Shown: piece after piece, positions 50,322 to 61,209 of the stretch
How the letters are laid out: each line of letters begins with the position of its first letter
Position numbering within the stretch: position 1 is the first letter of the stretch
Source: an uncultured Oscillospiraceae bacterium
GTDB taxonomy: Bacteria > Bacillota > Clostridia > Oscillospirales > Oscillospiraceae
Direction: 5' to 3'
Assembly: GCA_944386055.1 (NCBI GenBank)
Contig: CALWZP010000007.1
Coordinates: 1 to 64,000 of the forward strand
DNA length: 64,000 bases
Program-made: the position numbers and the translations under genes
Notes under the pieces: model-generated
The model's input: only the letters and a program-made list of their open reading frames with translations
Databases searched by the model: none
What the model was told of the DNA's origin: nothing

Positions 50322-50418
50322 GATTGGGCTTTGCCCCTCGGCAAAACGCCGGACTGCCGCCCGTGAAGGCCGGCTTGGAAGAGCCGGCCGGGGGTGGATC
50401 AGGGAGGGACGGACAGAC

Positions 50419-51252
50419 TTATCCTGGCCCCGGCCGTCCGGCACAGCCGGGTGATTCCCCGCGGGCGGCGGCCCCGGCGCGGTGCACGGCGTCCGCCATG
50501 GAGCGGACATACTCTCCGATATAGGGGGGCGCCTGGCGCCCATACCGCTCCATCAGGCGGACGATGGCGGAGCCCACGATGGCCCCGTCGGAGGCCGCGG
50601 CCATGGCGGACGCCTGCTCCGGAGTGGAGATGCCAAAGCCCACGGCGCAGGGGAGGGAGGGGTTGGCCGCACGGGCCAGAGAGACCATCCCCCCAATGTC
50701 GGTGGTGATCTCCCCCCGCACCCCGGTGACCCCAAGGGAGGAGACCAGGTAGAGGAAGCCCTCCGCCTCCCCGGCGATGCGGGTGATGCGGTCCGCCGAG
50801 GTGGGGGCGGCCAGAGAGATGAGGTCCAGCCCGTGGGCCCGGCAGGCCGGGACGAACTCCCCCTTCTCCTCAGAGGGGACATCGGGGAGGATGAGACCGT
50901 CCATGCCGATCTCCGCTGCGGCGGCCAGAAAGCAGTCGGTGCCGTAGGAGAACACCACATTGGCATAGGTCATGAATACCATGGGCACAGTGACATCCTT
51001 CCGCAGGCGGCGGACCATCTCGAAGATCTGGTCGGTGGTGATGCCGGCGGCCAGGGCCCGCTCGTTGGCGGCCTGGATCACCGGACCCTCGGCGGTGGGG
51101 TCAGAGAAGGGAATGCCCAGCTCGATCAGGTCGGCCCCCGCCGCTGCCATGGCCCGGACGGCCGTCTCAGTGGTCTCCAGGTCCGGGTCCCCGCAGGTGA
51201 GGAAAGGGATAAAGGCCTTCCCGTGGGAAAACGCGTCTTTGATACGGCTCAT
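50419..51252 (-). CDS. trpA: Tryptophan synthase alpha chain
   Basis: A 277-residue TIM-barrel protein. [26 protein letters not shown] carries the catalytic Glu/Asp region (ELGIPFSDP), and [17 protein letters not shown] with [11 protein letters not shown] is the phosphate-binding part. It splits indole-3-glycerol phosphate to indole, which is channelled to TrpB. It is the last gene of the trp operon and overlaps trpB by 4 bp. The C-terminus carries an unusual Gly/Ala/Arg-rich tail of about 20 residues beyond the normal end. Confidence 0.96.
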   Translation of the reverse strand: MSRIKDAFSHGKAFIPFLTCGDPDLETTETAVRAMAAAGADLIELGIPFSDPTAEGPVIQAANERALAAGITTDQIFEMVRRLRKDVTVPMVFMTYANVVFSYGTDCFLAAAAEIGMDGLILPDVPSEEKGEFVPACRAHGLDLISLAAPTSADRITRIAGEAEGFLYLVSSLGVTGVRGEITTDIGGMVSLARAANPSLPCAVGFGISTPEQASAMAAASDGAIVGSAIVRLMERYGRQAPPYIGEYVRSMADAVHRAGAAARGESPGCAGRPGPG

Positions 51253-52433
51253 TCCGAAATATCCTCCCCTCTGTACCGGGCGACGGAGGCGCAGTCCTTG
51301 TCGCCGCGGCCGGAGATGTTGATGACAATGATCTTGTCCTTTCCCATGGCAGGGGCCAGCTTCACGGCGTGGGCCACCGCGTGGGCCGACTCGATGGCGG
51401 GGATGATCCCCTCGGTGCGGCTCAAATACTCAAAGGCGCCCACCGCCTCCTCGTCGGTGACGGGCACATACTCCGCCCGGCCGGTGTCGTGGAGCATGGC
51501 GTGCTCCGGGCCGATGCCGGGATAGTCCAGCCCGGCGGAGATGGACCACACCGGGGCGATCTGGCCGTACTGGTCCTGGCAGAAGTAGGATTTCATGCCG
51601 TGGAAGATGCCCAGCCTGCCGGTGGCGATGGTGGCCGCCGTGTCCGGAGTATCCACCCCCCGGCCCGCCGCCTCGCAGCCGATGAGGCGGACGGAGGGGT
51701 CCCCGATGAAGTGGTAGAAGGCCCCGATGGCGTTGGACCCGCCCCCCACGCAGGCGATCACCGCGTCGGGGAGCTTCCCCTCCTTCTCCCAGAGCTGTTC
51801 CTTGATTTCCCGGGAGATCACCGCCTGGAAGTCCCGGACGATGGTGGGGAAGGGGTGGGGCCCCATGACGGAGCCCAGACAGTAGTGGGTGTCGTCCATG
51901 CGGGCGGTCCACTCCCGGAAGGCGGCGGAGCAGGCATCCTTCAGGGTGGCAGTTCCGGTGGTCACCGGCACCACCTTGGCCCCCAACAGCCGCATTTTAT
52001 AGACATTCAGGGCCTGACGCCGGGTGTCCTCCTCCCCCATGAACACCACGCACTCCATGCCGAACAGGGCCGCCGCCGTGGCGGTGGCCACCCCATGCTG
52101 CCCCGCGCCGGTCTCGGCGATGAGGCGCTTCTTGCCCATCTTCCTGGCCAGCAGCGCCTGGCCCAGCACATTGTTGATCTTGTGGGCGCCGGTGTGATTC
52201 AGGTCCTCCCGCTTGAGGTAGATCTTCGCACCCCCCAGGTCCACGGTCATCCGCCGGGCATAGTACAGCCGGGAGGGCCGCCCGGCGTACTCGTTCAGCA
52301 GCTCCGTGAGTTCCCGCTGAAAGTCCGGGTCATCTTTGTAGTGATTGTAGGCATCCTCCAGCTCAATGACTGCGTTCATCAGGGCCTCGGGGATGTACTG
52401 CCCGCCGTGGATGCCGAATCGTCCTTTGGACAT
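51249..52433 (-). CDS. trpB: Tryptophan synthase beta chain
   Basis: Start ATG 52433 behind GAGGAGTAAGC. The 394-residue PLP enzyme shows the Schiff-base lysine in [14 protein letters not shown], the AETGAGQHG motif, the PLP-phosphate loop [10 protein letters not shown] and the IHGGQYIPE start. It joins indole and serine to tryptophan and pairs with TrpA encoded next. Confidence 0.97.
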   Translation of the reverse strand: MSKGRFGIHGGQYIPEALMNAVIELEDAYNHYKDDPDFQRELTELLNEYAGRPSRLYYARRMTVDLGGAKIYLKREDLNHTGAHKINNVLGQALLARKMGKKRLIAETGAGQHGVATATAAALFGMECVVFMGEEDTRRQALNVYKMRLLGAKVVPVTTGTATLKDACSAAFREWTARMDDTHYCLGSVMGPHPFPTIVRDFQAVISREIKEQLWEKEGKLPDAVIACVGGGSNAIGAFYHFIGDPSVRLIGCEAAGRGVDTPDTAATIATGRLGIFHGMKSYFCQDQYGQIAPVWSISAGLDYPGIGPEHAMLHDTGRAEYVPVTDEEAVGAFEYLSRTEGIIPAIESAHAVAHAVKLAPAMGKDKIIVINISGRGDKDCASVARYRGEDISE

Positions 52434-52437
52434 GTGC

Positions 52438-53043
52438 TTACTCCTCTCTTGCGGCGGCCACCGCCGCCCGTATTTTCTCAAAGTCCTTCAAGCCGTCCGT
52501 CTCCACCCCGCTGGACAGGTCCACCCCGAAGGGGCGCAAGGCGCGGATGGCGTCTCTCAGATTGCCGGGGGTCAGTCCTCCCGCCAGCAGATATGGCCGG
52601 GGAAAATCCCCCAACAGGGACCAGTCGAAGGCCCGCCCGCTGCCCTGGCCGCTGTCCAGCAGCACCCGGTCCGCCGGGAAGGCGGCCGCCCGCTGCAGAT
52701 CGGCGGGGGAGGAAATCTGAAAGGCCTTCCAGATCTCCTTCCCCGAGGCCAGCGCCCGCAGGGCAGCCACATAATCCTCGTCCTCCTGCCCGTGGAGCTG
52801 GGCCGCTGAGATGGTTCCGTCGTTCAGCAGCCCTGCCGCCTCCTCTGCCGGCCGGTCCACGAACACCCCCACCGGGACCACCGCCGGGTCCAGCCGTTCC
52901 CGCAGGGTGCGGACCTGGTCCGGCGTCCGGTTCCGGCGGCTCTTGGGAAAGTTGACGATGAACCCGCACCAGTCGGGCCGGGCTGCGTTGACATAGTCGA
53001 TGTCGCAGGGACGGAACAGTCCGCAGATCTTGATTTTGGTCAT
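52438..53043 (-). CDS. trpF: Phosphoribosylanthranilate isomerase
   Basis: Start ATG 53043, overlapping the trpC stop. The 201-residue TIM barrel has [15 protein letters not shown] (catalytic Cys of KICG), [13 protein letters not shown] and the phosphate sites [15 protein letters not shown] and [15 protein letters not shown]. It converts phosphoribosyl anthranilate to the carboxyphenylamino ribulose phosphate used by TrpC. Confidence 0.95.
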   Translation of the reverse strand: MTKIKICGLFRPCDIDYVNAARPDWCGFIVNFPKSRRNRTPDQVRTLRERLDPAVVPVGVFVDRPAEEAAGLLNDGTISAAQLHGQEDEDYVAALRALASGKEIWKAFQISSPADLQRAAAFPADRVLLDSGQGSGRAFDWSLLGDFPRPYLLAGGLTPGNLRDAIRALRPFGVDLSSGVETDGLKDFEKIRAAVAAAREE

Positions 53044-53828
53044 GACGCCGCCTCCCGCAGGGCCGCCAGCATGGTGCCCTTGTCCTTTGCCCGCATAAGG
53101 GCCTCGCCGATGAGCACCCCGTCCGCCCCCATGGAGCGCACCGCCGATATGTCCTCGGGGCGGTGGACGCCGCTCTCGGCCACATAGAGTACGCCGGGCG
53201 GGATGCGGTCCCGCAGGCGGGCGGCGTTGTCGAGGCTCACGGAGAAGTCCTTCAAATTCCGGTTGTTTACTCCGATGATCTCCGCCCCGGCGGCCACGGC
53301 GGAGGCGATCTCCGCCTCGTCGTGGGCCTCCACCAGGGCGGACAGGCCCAGACCGCCGCAGATGGTCAGATACCGCTCCAGGGTTTTTGTGTCCAACAGG
53401 GCGCAGATCAGGAGCACGCAGTCCGCCCCCATGAGCCTCGCCTGATAGATCTGGTACTCGTCCACGGTGAAGTCCTTGCGGAGCATGGGGGTATCCACCG
53501 CCTGGCGGATGTCCGTGAAGATCCGGTCGGAGCCCAAAAACCACTTGGGCTCGGTGAGGCAGGAGATGGCGTCCGCCCCGGCGGCCTCATAATCCTTTGC
53601 AATCTTCAGATAAGGAAAATCTTCGGCGATGACCCCCTTGGAGGGAGAGGCCTTCTTCACCTCGCAGAGGAAGGACAGGCCCGGCTTCTCCAGAGCGCCC
53701 CGGAAGCGCTCCCCTCTCCCCCGCCCCAGGGCGCGGCACTGGGCCTGGAGCGCATCCAAACTGTGTTCTTCCTTGTCCGCCGCCACCCGCTCCCGGGCGT
53801 GGGCGGCCAGCTGGTCCAAAATGGTCAT
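53040..53828 (-). CDS. trpC: Indole-3-glycerol phosphate synthase
   Basis: A 262-residue TIM barrel. Conserved stretches are [15 protein letters not shown] (catalytic Glu/Lys), [51 protein letters not shown] and [12 protein letters not shown]. It closes the indole ring. It overlaps trpD and trpF by 4 bp on each side. Confidence 0.97.
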   Translation of the reverse strand: MTILDQLAAHARERVAADKEEHSLDALQAQCRALGRGRGERFRGALEKPGLSFLCEVKKASPSKGVIAEDFPYLKIAKDYEAAGADAISCLTEPKWFLGSDRIFTDIRQAVDTPMLRKDFTVDEYQIYQARLMGADCVLLICALLDTKTLERYLTICGGLGLSALVEAHDEAEIASAVAAGAEIIGVNNRNLKDFSVSLDNAARLRDRIPPGVLYVAESGVHRPEDISAVRSMGADGVLIGEALMRAKDKGTMLAALREAAS

Positions 53829-54862
53829 GCCTCCGCCTCCTCGGGGAGATTGCTGACCTCGATGAACTTGTGAAGGGCCTCCAGCGCCCTGCCCGAGCCG
53901 ATGAGCTCCGCCGCCAGGGCGACGCCGTCTTTCATGGTGTCCGCCTTGCCGCCGATATACAGGGATGCCCCGGCGTTGAGGAGCACCGCGTCCCGCTTGG
54001 GGCCCCGCTCCGCGCCGGAGAGGATGGCGCGGACGATCCCTGCGTTCTCCGCCGGCGTGCCGCCCCGCAGGTCCTCCTTGGCGCAGCGCTTCAGCCCGAA
54101 GTCCTCGGGGGCGATGGTATAGGCCTTGAACCAGCCGTCCTTGATCTCACACACACTGGTGGGGGCGGACATGGAGATCTCGTCCAGCTTGTCCTGTCCG
54201 TAGACCACCATGCCCCGGCGCACCCCCAGGCTGATCAGCACCTGGGCCAGGGGGGAGACCAGATACTCGTCGTACACCCCCAGCAGCTGCAGGGAGGGGG
54301 AGGCGGGGTTGGTGAGGGGCCCCAGGATGTTGAACACGGTGCGGAACCCCAGCTCCTTCCGGATGGCACCCACATACTTCATGGAGGTGTGGTACTTCTG
54401 GGCGAAGAAGAAGCACATGCCCACCTCGTTGAGAAGCTGGATGCAGCGCTGCGGGCTCTGCTGGATATTCACGCCCAGGGCCTCCAGGCAGTCTGCCGTG
54501 CCGCACAGGGAGGAGGCGGCCCGGTTGCCGTGCTTGGCCACCTTCATGCCCCCTGCCGCCGCCACAAGGGCGGAGGTGGTGGAGATGTTGAAGCTGCCCG
54601 CGCTGTCCCCGCCGGTGCCCACGATCTCGAACACCTTCATGTAGGTGTCCACCTTCGTGGCATGATCCCGCATGGCGGCGGCGCAGCCGGCGATCTCGTC
54701 GGTGGTCTCCGCCCGGGCGCTTTTGGTGGACAAAGCGGCCAGGAAGGCGGCGTTCTGGGTGGGGGTGGTCTGGCCGCTCATGATCTCGTTCATGACAGCG
54801 TAGGCCTCGCCATAGGTGAGGTCCTCCTTGTTGACGATCTTTACAATGGCTTCCTTAATCAT
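53825..54862 (-). CDS. trpD: Anthranilate phosphoribosyltransferase
   Basis: A 345-residue protein. The PRPP-binding motif [24 protein letters not shown], the [21 protein letters not shown] region and [11 protein letters not shown] are diagnostic. It is a stand-alone TrpD, not fused to TrpG, which is encoded 3 bp upstream as a separate gene. Confidence 0.97.
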   Translation of the reverse strand: MIKEAIVKIVNKEDLTYGEAYAVMNEIMSGQTTPTQNAAFLAALSTKSARAETTDEIAGCAAAMRDHATKVDTYMKVFEIVGTGGDSAGSFNISTTSALVAAAGGMKVAKHGNRAASSLCGTADCLEALGVNIQQSPQRCIQLLNEVGMCFFFAQKYHTSMKYVGAIRKELGFRTVFNILGPLTNPASPSLQLLGVYDEYLVSPLAQVLISLGVRRGMVVYGQDKLDEISMSAPTSVCEIKDGWFKAYTIAPEDFGLKRCAKEDLRGGTPAENAGIVRAILSGAERGPKRDAVLLNAGASLYIGGKADTMKDGVALAAELIGSGRALEALHKFIEVSNLPEEAEA

Positions 54863-54865
54863 GGC

Positions 54866-55435
54866 TCACATCTCCTTGATAAAATGATTCAGCATGGTCC
54901 GTCCGTCGGGGGTGAGGATGGACTCGGGGTGGAACTGGACCCCAAATACGGGGTACTGAGTGTGCTGTACCGCCATGATCTCCCCATCCTCTGTCGCGGC
55001 GGTGACAGCCAGACAGGAGGGGAGGGAGGAGGGGTCGGCGGCCAGGGAGTGGTACCGTCCCACCGCCGCCCGGGGCGGACAGCCGGCGAACAGGGGGCAG
55101 CTGAGGTCCAGGGAGAGGACGGACTGCTTGCCGTGCATCAGCTGCCTGGCATAGGTGATCGTCCCGCCGAAGGCCTCGCAGATGGCCTGGTGCCCCAGGC
55201 ACACCCCCAGGATGGGGATCTCCCCCGCCAGGTCCCGCACCGCCTCCTCGCATACCCCGGCGTCCGCCGGGCGGCCGGGGCCGGGGGAGAGGATCAGGCG
55301 GCGGGGAGCCAGGCGGCGGATGTCCTCCACCGTCACCGCGTCGCTGCGCACCACCCGGATGTCCGGGTCCAGCTCCCCTGCCAGCTGATAGAGGTTGTAG
55401 GAGAAGCTGTCATAGTTGTCGAGAAGCAGGATCAT
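54866..55435 (-). CDS. trpG: Anthranilate synthase glutaminase subunit
   Basis: Start ATG 55435 behind GGAGGTGGAATC. The 189-residue class I amidotransferase has the nucleophile Cys in GVCLGHQAICEAFGG, the His-Glu pair in VQFHPESILT and the start LLLDNYDSFSYNLYQ. It supplies ammonia to TrpE; its start overlaps the trpE stop (ATGA). Confidence 0.96.
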   Translation of the reverse strand: MILLLDNYDSFSYNLYQLAGELDPDIRVVRSDAVTVEDIRRLAPRRLILSPGPGRPADAGVCEEAVRDLAGEIPILGVCLGHQAICEAFGGTITYARQLMHGKQSVLSLDLSCPLFAGCPPRAAVGRYHSLAADPSSLPSCLAVTAATEDGEIMAVQHTQYPVFGVQFHPESILTPDGRTMLNHFIKEM

Positions 55436-56898
55436 GATTCCACCTCCTGTGCCAGCGTCAGCGCCCGCAGGACCGCCTGGGCCTTGTGGATGCACTCCTG
55501 ATACTCCTGTTCCGGCACCGAATCGGCCACGATGCCGGCGCCGCTGCGGATGAACACACGGCCGTTCTTCTGATAGGCGATGCGGATGGCGATACAGGTG
55601 TCCATGTTGCCGGTGAAGTCGATGTAGCCGATGGCCCCGCCATAGATGCCCCGCTTGTTGTTCTCCAGCTGCCCGATGAGCTGGCAGGCCCGGATCTTGG
55701 GGGCGCCGGACAGGGTCCCGGCGGGGAGCACCGCCTGAATGGCGTCCAGGGCATCAAAGCCGTCCCGCAGCTCGCCCCGGACGGTGGAGCCGATGTGCAT
55801 CACATGGGAGAAGCGCTCCACGGCGTGGAGCCGCTCCACCCGGACGGAGCCGAAGCGGCTGACCTTCCCCAGGTCGTTGCGCCCCAGGTCCACCAGCATG
55901 TCGTGCTCGGCAAGCTCCTTCTCATCGGCGAGAAGGGCCGCCTCCAGCGCCCGGTCCTCCTCCTCGGTCCTCCCCCGGGGCTTGGTGCCCGCCAGGGGGA
56001 AGGTATGCAGCACGCCGTCCTCCAGCTTGACCAGGGTCTCGGGGGAGGCCCCCGCCACCTCCACATCGGTGCCGGAGAGATAGAACATGTAGGGGGAGGG
56101 ATTGATGGTGCGCAGCACCCGGTAGGTGTTCAGCAGGCTCCCCGCAAAGGGGGCGGAGAGGCGGTTGGACAGCACGATCTGGAAGATATCCCCCTCCCGG
56201 ATGTGCTCCTTGGCCTGCTCCACCATGGCGCAGAAGCGTTCCCGGCCGAACAGAGGGGTCACCTCGCCGGTGAGGCGGCCCGCCGGCTCCCGCTTCTTCT
56301 CCCCGGTGCGCAGCAGGCGGCACAGCTGCTCCAGCTCCATCGCCGCCCGGTGCCAGCCCTCCTCCACCTCCTTCAGAGGGATGTTCACCATCAGCACGAT
56401 GGTCTGCCGGAGGTTGTCAAAGGCGATCACCTTGTCGAAGAGCATCACATCCACATCCTGAAAGTCCTCGGTGTCCTCCACCCGGCAGCGGGCGGCGGGC
56501 TCCTGATAGCCCAGGTAGTCATAGGAGAAGTACCCCACCAGCCCGCCGGTGAAGGTGGGCAGCCGGTCCAGCCGGGGACTTCTGTGCTGTGCCAGGATCT
56601 GCCGGAGATAGCCGGCGGGGTCGCCGGTGCGGAAGCGGATATCCCCCACCTGCATCTCCCCGTCCAGACAGGTGATCTCCAGCTTGGGCTCAAAGCCCAG
56701 AAAGGTGTACCGTCCCCACTTTTCATCCGCCAGGGCGGACTCCAGCAGAAAGCAGTGGGAGGACACCTGCTTCAGGATGCGCAGGGCCTCGATGGGGGTG
56801 ATGAAGTCGGACAGGATCTCGCAGCTCACCGGCAGCACCTGGTACTGCCCCTCCGCCGCGAAGCGCCTGGCCTCCTCCAGGCTGGGATAGATGTTCAT
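55432..56898 (-). CDS. trpE: Anthranilate synthase component I
   Basis: Start ATG 56898 with AAAGGAGGTCACGGT. The 488-residue chorismate-binding enzyme has the feedback-site LLES near 49-52 and the chorismate domain motifs QIVLSNRLS, LVDLGRNDLGKVS and LPAGTLSGAPKIRACQLI, with GGAIGYIDFTGNMDTCIAIR. It is the first gene of the operon, so the T-box leader controls all seven genes. Confidence 0.97.
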   Translation of the reverse strand: MNIYPSLEEARRFAAEGQYQVLPVSCEILSDFITPIEALRILKQVSSHCFLLESALADEKWGRYTFLGFEPKLEITCLDGEMQVGDIRFRTGDPAGYLRQILAQHRSPRLDRLPTFTGGLVGYFSYDYLGYQEPAARCRVEDTEDFQDVDVMLFDKVIAFDNLRQTIVLMVNIPLKEVEEGWHRAAMELEQLCRLLRTGEKKREPAGRLTGEVTPLFGRERFCAMVEQAKEHIREGDIFQIVLSNRLSAPFAGSLLNTYRVLRTINPSPYMFYLSGTDVEVAGASPETLVKLEDGVLHTFPLAGTKPRGRTEEEDRALEAALLADEKELAEHDMLVDLGRNDLGKVSRFGSVRVERLHAVERFSHVMHIGSTVRGELRDGFDALDAIQAVLPAGTLSGAPKIRACQLIGQLENNKRGIYGGAIGYIDFTGNMDTCIAIRIAYQKNGRVFIRSGAGIVADSVPEQEYQECIHKAQAVLRALTLAQEVES

Positions 56899-56964
56899 AC
56901 CGTGACCTCCTTTGACAAAGAAAAACTCCTTCGGCCCTGTCCTGCCGAAGGAGTAAAGACGCAA

Positions 56965-57258
56965 CAAAAAACGCCCCCGGCAGAACCTTATGTTCTGTCA
57001 AGGACGAATCATGTCAATGTGATCCGCGGTGCCACCTTGATTCGCGGCCGCGACAGCCGCGCGCTTGACGGGGTACCAACATACCCCCGGCAACTGACGC
57101 ATGCCCACGCGTCACGGAATACTCGGCCTTATGACCTTTCCCCGCGCCCTCAGCGGTCCATTTGACGACTTGTTTCTCGCCTGACTCTCAGCACCACAGG
57201 CTCTCTGTAGAGGCATCATCGCCGTTATCTCCGCTTCAACGGTTTAGTATATTAAATT
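56965..57258 (-). promoter_or_regulatory. Tryptophan T-box riboswitch (specifier UGG)
   Basis: The minus-strand leader has stem I elements (AGAGAGCC, GGTGCTGAGAG) and a specifier loop with TGGACC (57155-57160), so UGG for tryptophan. The T-box AAGGTGGCACCGCGG lies at 57024-57038. The terminator is CGTCCTTGACAGAAC (56992-57006) pairing with GTTCTGCCGGGGGCG (56972-56986), followed by T6. The antiterminator pairs the T-box with the CGTCCTT of the terminator arm. Uncharged tRNA-Trp should allow read-through into trpE. Confidence 0.95.
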
Positions 57259-57265
57259 TTCCTGC

Positions 57266-57295
57266 ATTGTAGCACGGCTCACTCGCACCTGTCAA
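57266..57295 (-). promoter_or_regulatory. SigmaA promoter of the trp operon
   Basis: On the minus strand TTGACA (57290-57295), 18-bp spacer, TACAAT (57266-57271), directly before the T-box leader. Confidence 0.85.
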
Positions 57296-57443
57296 GAGAA
57301 AATTTTCCCCGCTCTTGCCCGGCAGCAGGATGGGAGGCGCAAAGGCTTGTCACGGGCGGCGCTCCGGTGTATGATAAAAGCAAAGGCCGCCTGCGGGCGG
57401 CCCGGCACGCCCCGCGGCGGGGCGGAAAGCGAGGCGGCGGAAG

Positions 57444-59939
57444 ATGAAGGAGAAGAGCGGCGCGCCCGGGGCTATCCGGGTCCGGGGCGCCCGGGTGCAC
57501 AACCTGAAAAACATCGATGTGGACATCCCCCTGCACCAGATCGTAGGCATCGCGGGGGTGTCCGGGTCGGGGAAGTCCTCCCTGGCCCTGGGGGTGCTGT
57601 ACGCCGAGGGCTCCCGGCGGTATCTGGAGGCCCTGTCCACCTACACGAGAAGGCGCATGACCCAGGCTGCCCGGGCGGATGTGGACGAGGTGCGCTATGT
57701 CCCCGCCGCCCTGGCCCTCCACCAGCGGCCGGGGGTGCCCGGCATCCGCAGCACCTTCGGCACGGGGACCGAGCTTTTGAACACCCTGCGGCTGATGTAC
57801 TCCCGCCTGGCCAGCCACCGCTGCCCCAACGGCCACTATGTGCCTCCCACTTTGGCGGTGGCGGCGGGGCAGGAGCTGCGGTGCCCCGTGTGCGGCGAGC
57901 GTTTCTATGCCCCCGGGGCGGAGGAGCTGGCTTTCAACAGTCAGGGCGCCTGCCCCCACTGCTCGGGCACCGGCGTGGTGCGCACCGTGGACCGGTCCAC
58001 CCTGGTGCCCGACGAGTCCCTGTCCATCGACGAGGGGGCGGTGGCCCCGTGGAAGAGCCTGATGTGGTCCCTGATGACCGACATCTGCCGGGCCATGGGG
58101 GTGCGCACCGATGTGCCCTTCCGGGATCTGACGGACAAGGAGAAGGCCATCGTCTACGACGGCCCGGCGGTGAAGAAGCACATCCTGTACCATGCCAAAA
58201 ACTCCAACGATGTGGCGGAGCTGGACTTCACCTATTTCAGCGCCGTGCACACGGTGGAGAACGCCCTGTCCAAGGTGAAGGATGAGAAGGGCATGAAGCG
58301 GGTGGAGAAATTTCTGAAGGAGGAGCGCTGCCCCGCCTGCGGCGGCACCCGGCTGTCCGACGCCGCCCGGGCGCCCAAGCTCCGGGGCATCGGCCTGGAC
58401 GGGGCCTGCAAAATGTCCCTTACCGAGCTGGCCGGGTGGGTGGAGGGGGTGCCCGACTCCCTGCGGTCGGAGATGCGCCCCATGGCGGAGAGCATCTGCG
58501 CCTCCTTCCGGACGGCGGCCCGGCGGCTGATGGAGCTGGGGCTGGGTTATCTCACCCTGGACCGGGCGGCCGCCACCCTGTCCACCGGGGAGCGGCAGCG
58601 GATGCAGCTGGCCCGGGCGGTGCGCAACCGCACCACCGGGGTGCTCTATGTGCTGGACGAGCCCTCCATCGGACTGCACCCGGCCAACCTGGTGGGACTC
58701 ACCCGGGTGATGGACGATCTGGTAGCCGACGGCAACTCGGTGCTGCTGGTGGACCACGATGCCCAGATCCTCTCCCACGCACACTGGATCATCGAGATGG
58801 GCCCCGGCGCCGGGGCGGCGGGGGGACGGGTGGCCGCCCAGGGGACGGTGGAGGAGCTCTCGGCAAACCCCAACTCCCGGATCGGCCCGTTCCTGTCCGG
58901 CAGCCCCCCCGCGCCCACCCGGCGGCGGACACCGGCGCCCGCGCTCTTCGAGGAGGGGACCATCCACCTGTCCACCGGGGCCGTTCACACGGTGAAGCCC
59001 CTGGAGGTGGACATTCCCAAAGGGCGGCTCACGGTGGTCACCGGGGTGTCCGGCTCCGGGAAAACGACTTTGATCCTGGAGAGTCTGGTCCCCGGCCTGG
59101 AGGCCCGCATCGCCGGCCAGGCCCTCCCCGGCCATGTGCTGGAGGTGGAGGCGGCGGGGATCCAGCGGGTGAAGCTCATCGACGCCACCCCCATCGGCAT
59201 CAATATCCGCTCCACCGTGGCCACCTACGCCAATGTCCACGACGAGCTGCGGAAGATCTACGCCCGCCATCCCGACGCCAGGGGCCTGGGATATAAGGCG
59301 GGAGATTTCTCCTACAACACGGGGAAGCTGCGCTGCCCCACCTGCGACGGCACCGGCTCCATCAGTCTGGATGTGCAGTTCCTCCCCGATGTGGATATCC
59401 CATGTCCCGACTGCCGGGGCTCCCGATATGGAAAGGATGCCGAGCGGGTGCGGGTGAAGACCCGCTCCGGGGCGGAGTTCACCCTCCCGGAGCTCATGGC
59501 TATGGACATCCACGAGGCGCTGGACGCCTGTGCGGACTGGAGGGTGGTGCGCCAGCGGCTCCAGGTTCTGGAGGACCTGGGGCTGGGCTACCTCACCCTG
59601 GGGGAGGACACCCCCAGCCTCTCCGGCGGGGAGGCCCAGCGGCTGAAGTTGGCCAGCGAGATGGGCCGGGGGCAGGAGGATTCCCTCTTCGTCTTTGACG
59701 AGCCCACCATCGGCCTGCACCCCCTGGATGTGCGCGGCCTGCTGGGGGTATTTCAGACCCTGCTGGACCACGGCGCCACCGTGGTGGTCATCGAGCACGA
59801 TCTGGATGTGATCCGCAGTGCCGACTATATCATCGACATGGGCCCCGGCGGCGGGGAGGAGGGCGGCCGGGTGGTGGCCGCCGGCACGCCGGAGGAGGTC
59901 GCCGCCTGCCCGGAGAGTGTCACCGGACGGTTTTTGTGA
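57444..59939 (+). CDS. UvrA-like ABC protein (short, UvrA2-type)
   Basis: An 831-residue protein, shorter than UvrA proper (about 940). It has two ABC cassettes: Walker [12 protein letters not shown] near 35 and [11 protein letters not shown] near 535, with signatures [14 protein letters not shown] and [16 protein letters not shown]. Walker B motifs are [12 protein letters not shown] and [12 protein letters not shown]. Zinc-type Cys pairs occur ([37 protein letters not shown]). The first signature departs from the consensus (STGE for SGGE). Short UvrA paralogues lack part of the UvrB-binding region and are linked to drug tolerance or lesion sensing rather than core repair; this is inference. 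Confidence 0.88.
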   Translation: MKEKSGAPGAIRVRGARVHNLKNIDVDIPLHQIVGIAGVSGSGKSSLALGVLYAEGSRRYLEALSTYTRRRMTQAARADVDEVRYVPAALALHQRPGVPGIRSTFGTGTELLNTLRLMYSRLASHRCPNGHYVPPTLAVAAGQELRCPVCGERFYAPGAEELAFNSQGACPHCSGTGVVRTVDRSTLVPDESLSIDEGAVAPWKSLMWSLMTDICRAMGVRTDVPFRDLTDKEKAIVYDGPAVKKHILYHAKNSNDVAELDFTYFSAVHTVENALSKVKDEKGMKRVEKFLKEERCPACGGTRLSDAARAPKLRGIGLDGACKMSLTELAGWVEGVPDSLRSEMRPMAESICASFRTAARRLMELGLGYLTLDRAAATLSTGERQRMQLARAVRNRTTGVLYVLDEPSIGLHPANLVGLTRVMDDLVADGNSVLLVDHDAQILSHAHWIIEMGPGAGAAGGRVAAQGTVEELSANPNSRIGPFLSGSPPAPTRRRTPAPALFEEGTIHLSTGAVHTVKPLEVDIPKGRLTVVTGVSGSGKTTLILESLVPGLEARIAGQALPGHVLEVEAAGIQRVKLIDATPIGINIRSTVATYANVHDELRKIYARHPDARGLGYKAGDFSYNTGKLRCPTCDGTGSISLDVQFLPDVDIPCPDCRGSRYGKDAERVRVKTRSGAEFTLPELMAMDIHEALDACADWRVVRQRLQVLEDLGLGYLTLGEDTPSLSGGEAQRLKLASEMGRGQEDSLFVFDEPTIGLHPLDVRGLLGVFQTLLDHGATVVVIEHDLDVIRSADYIIDMGPGGGEEGGRVVAAGTPEEVAACPESVTGRFL

Positions 59940-59957
59940 ACAGACGGAAGCGTTGAA

Positions 59958-59991
59958 AAGCGGGCCGGCCCCAGATGGGGCCGGCCCGCTT
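59958..59991. terminator. Terminator between the UvrA-like and activase genes
   Basis: A 15-bp perfect stem AAGCGGGCCGGCCCC with loop AGAT lies between the convergent genes. Confidence 0.75.
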
Positions 59992-59999
59992 CTGTTCGG

Positions 60000-60986
60000 T
60001 TATCCCCACTTCTGAGCGGAGCCCGCCACCACGGGGATGTGGAACTCCTCCAGAACCATATCCCGCAGCTCCAGCAGGTTTTTCTCCCAGACGGAGCGCT
60101 CCGGGGGGACATAGTCCCCCATGGGATAGTCGACGCCCAGAGTGTCGTACTTCTCGGTGCCCATCTTGCGATAGGGCAGCAGCTGGTACTGCAGGATGTT
60201 TCCCCCCAGCTCATCCCGGATGAAGGCGGCGGTGGCCCGAATGTTCTCTGGGCTGTTGTTGAAGCCCGCGACCACCGGGGTGCGGATCACCAGACGCTTT
60301 CCCATCTCCACCACCCCGCGGATGTTCTGCAGGATGCGCTCGTTGCCCACGCCGGTGAGCTGGCGGTGGACGGCGCTGTCCATATGCTTGATATCGGTGA
60401 TGACATAGTCCGCCCACTGGAGCACCTGGCGCATATGCTCCGCTTCGCAGTGGAGGGCGGTCTCCACACAGACATTGATGCCCTTTTCATGGCAGGCCTG
60501 GGCCAGAGCGGCGGCAAAACGCCACTGCACCATCACCTCGCCGCCGTTGAGGGTGACGCCGCCGCCGGAGCGCTGGTAAAAGCTGCGGTCCGCCAGGATG
60601 ATCTTCATCAGTTCATCCACCGTCATTTTCTTTCCCCAGATCGCGATGGCCTCGGCGGGGCAGGCCTCCGCGCAGGCCAGGCAGCCCGCGCACCGGTCCG
60701 CCATCACGATGGGTTGGAGTCCCCCCTCCCGGAAGGAGATGGGGGACTGCTCCCCAAGGGGACATACCGCCAGGCACAGCCCGCATTTCTCCCGGGAGAT
60801 ACACTTCTTGGGATAGACCCCCAGCTGCTGGCCGGGCCGGATGGTTTCCGGATTGCTGCACCAGCGGCAGTGCAGGGGACATCCCTTGAAAAAGATCTCG
60901 GTGCGGATGCCGGGGCCGTCGTGGATGGTGTAGCGCTGAATGTCGGTGATCAGGCCGGTCAGGGCGCTGAGAGCTTCCTCCGCCAT
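60000..60986 (-). CDS. Glycyl-radical enzyme activating protein (radical SAM)
   Basis: I choose ATG 60986 (AAGGAA 9 bases upstream) over GTG 60995. The 328-residue protein has the radical-SAM CxxxCxxC motif in FFKGCPLHCRWCSNPE. A ferredoxin-type insert with two cluster motifs follows (CISREKCGLCLAVCP and CAGCLACAEACP). The strand GGGVTLNGGEVMVQ is a variant of the usual TLSGGEPL. It abstracts hydrogen from a partner glycyl-radical enzyme, but no such enzyme is encoded in the window. It is monocistronic and divergent from two LysR genes. Confidence 0.92.
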   Translation of the reverse strand: MAEEALSALTGLITDIQRYTIHDGPGIRTEIFFKGCPLHCRWCSNPETIRPGQQLGVYPKKCISREKCGLCLAVCPLGEQSPISFREGGLQPIVMADRCAGCLACAEACPAEAIAIWGKKMTVDELMKIILADRSFYQRSGGGVTLNGGEVMVQWRFAAALAQACHEKGINVCVETALHCEAEHMRQVLQWADYVITDIKHMDSAVHRQLTGVGNERILQNIRGVVEMGKRLVIRTPVVAGFNNSPENIRATAAFIRDELGGNILQYQLLPYRKMGTEKYDTLGVDYPMGDYVPPERSVWEKNLLELRDMVLEEFHIPVVAGSAQKWG

Positions 60987-61037
60987 GGGGCGCACTTCCT
61001 TTCCTGTGTGGAATGAGTTTTTTATTTTCTAATATGA

Positions 61038-61066
61038 ATTATAGGAGAGACGGGAGAGGAAAGACA
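61038..61066 (-). promoter_or_regulatory. Promoter of the activase gene
   Basis: On the minus strand TGTCTT (61061-61066, weak), 17-bp spacer, TATAAT (61038-61043). A weak -35 with a perfect -10 suits an activator-dependent promoter. Confidence 0.5.
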
Positions 61067-61149
61067 GCAACGAACGGGGAAGGACCGTCAACAAAGTGTG
61101 AATCGGCGGGAGAAAATGGGGAGAACTGATAACTATTTTGTTAAAACCA

Positions 61150-61178
61150 TTGCGAAATAAAACAAGAAATGATAAAAT
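61150..61178 (+). promoter_or_regulatory. Promoter of the LysR pair
   Basis: TTGCGA (61150-61155), 17-bp spacer, TAAAAT (61173-61178), 31 bp before ATG 61210. Confidence 0.65.
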
Positions 61179-61209
61179 AAGTTAAAAATAAATACGGGGA
61201 GGGAGACGC

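Noticed and set aside
50322-50418. Terminator behind trpA
   Set aside because: A GGCCGGCTC/AAGCCGGCC-type stem is present, but no T-run follows it on the minus strand, so I do not call it.
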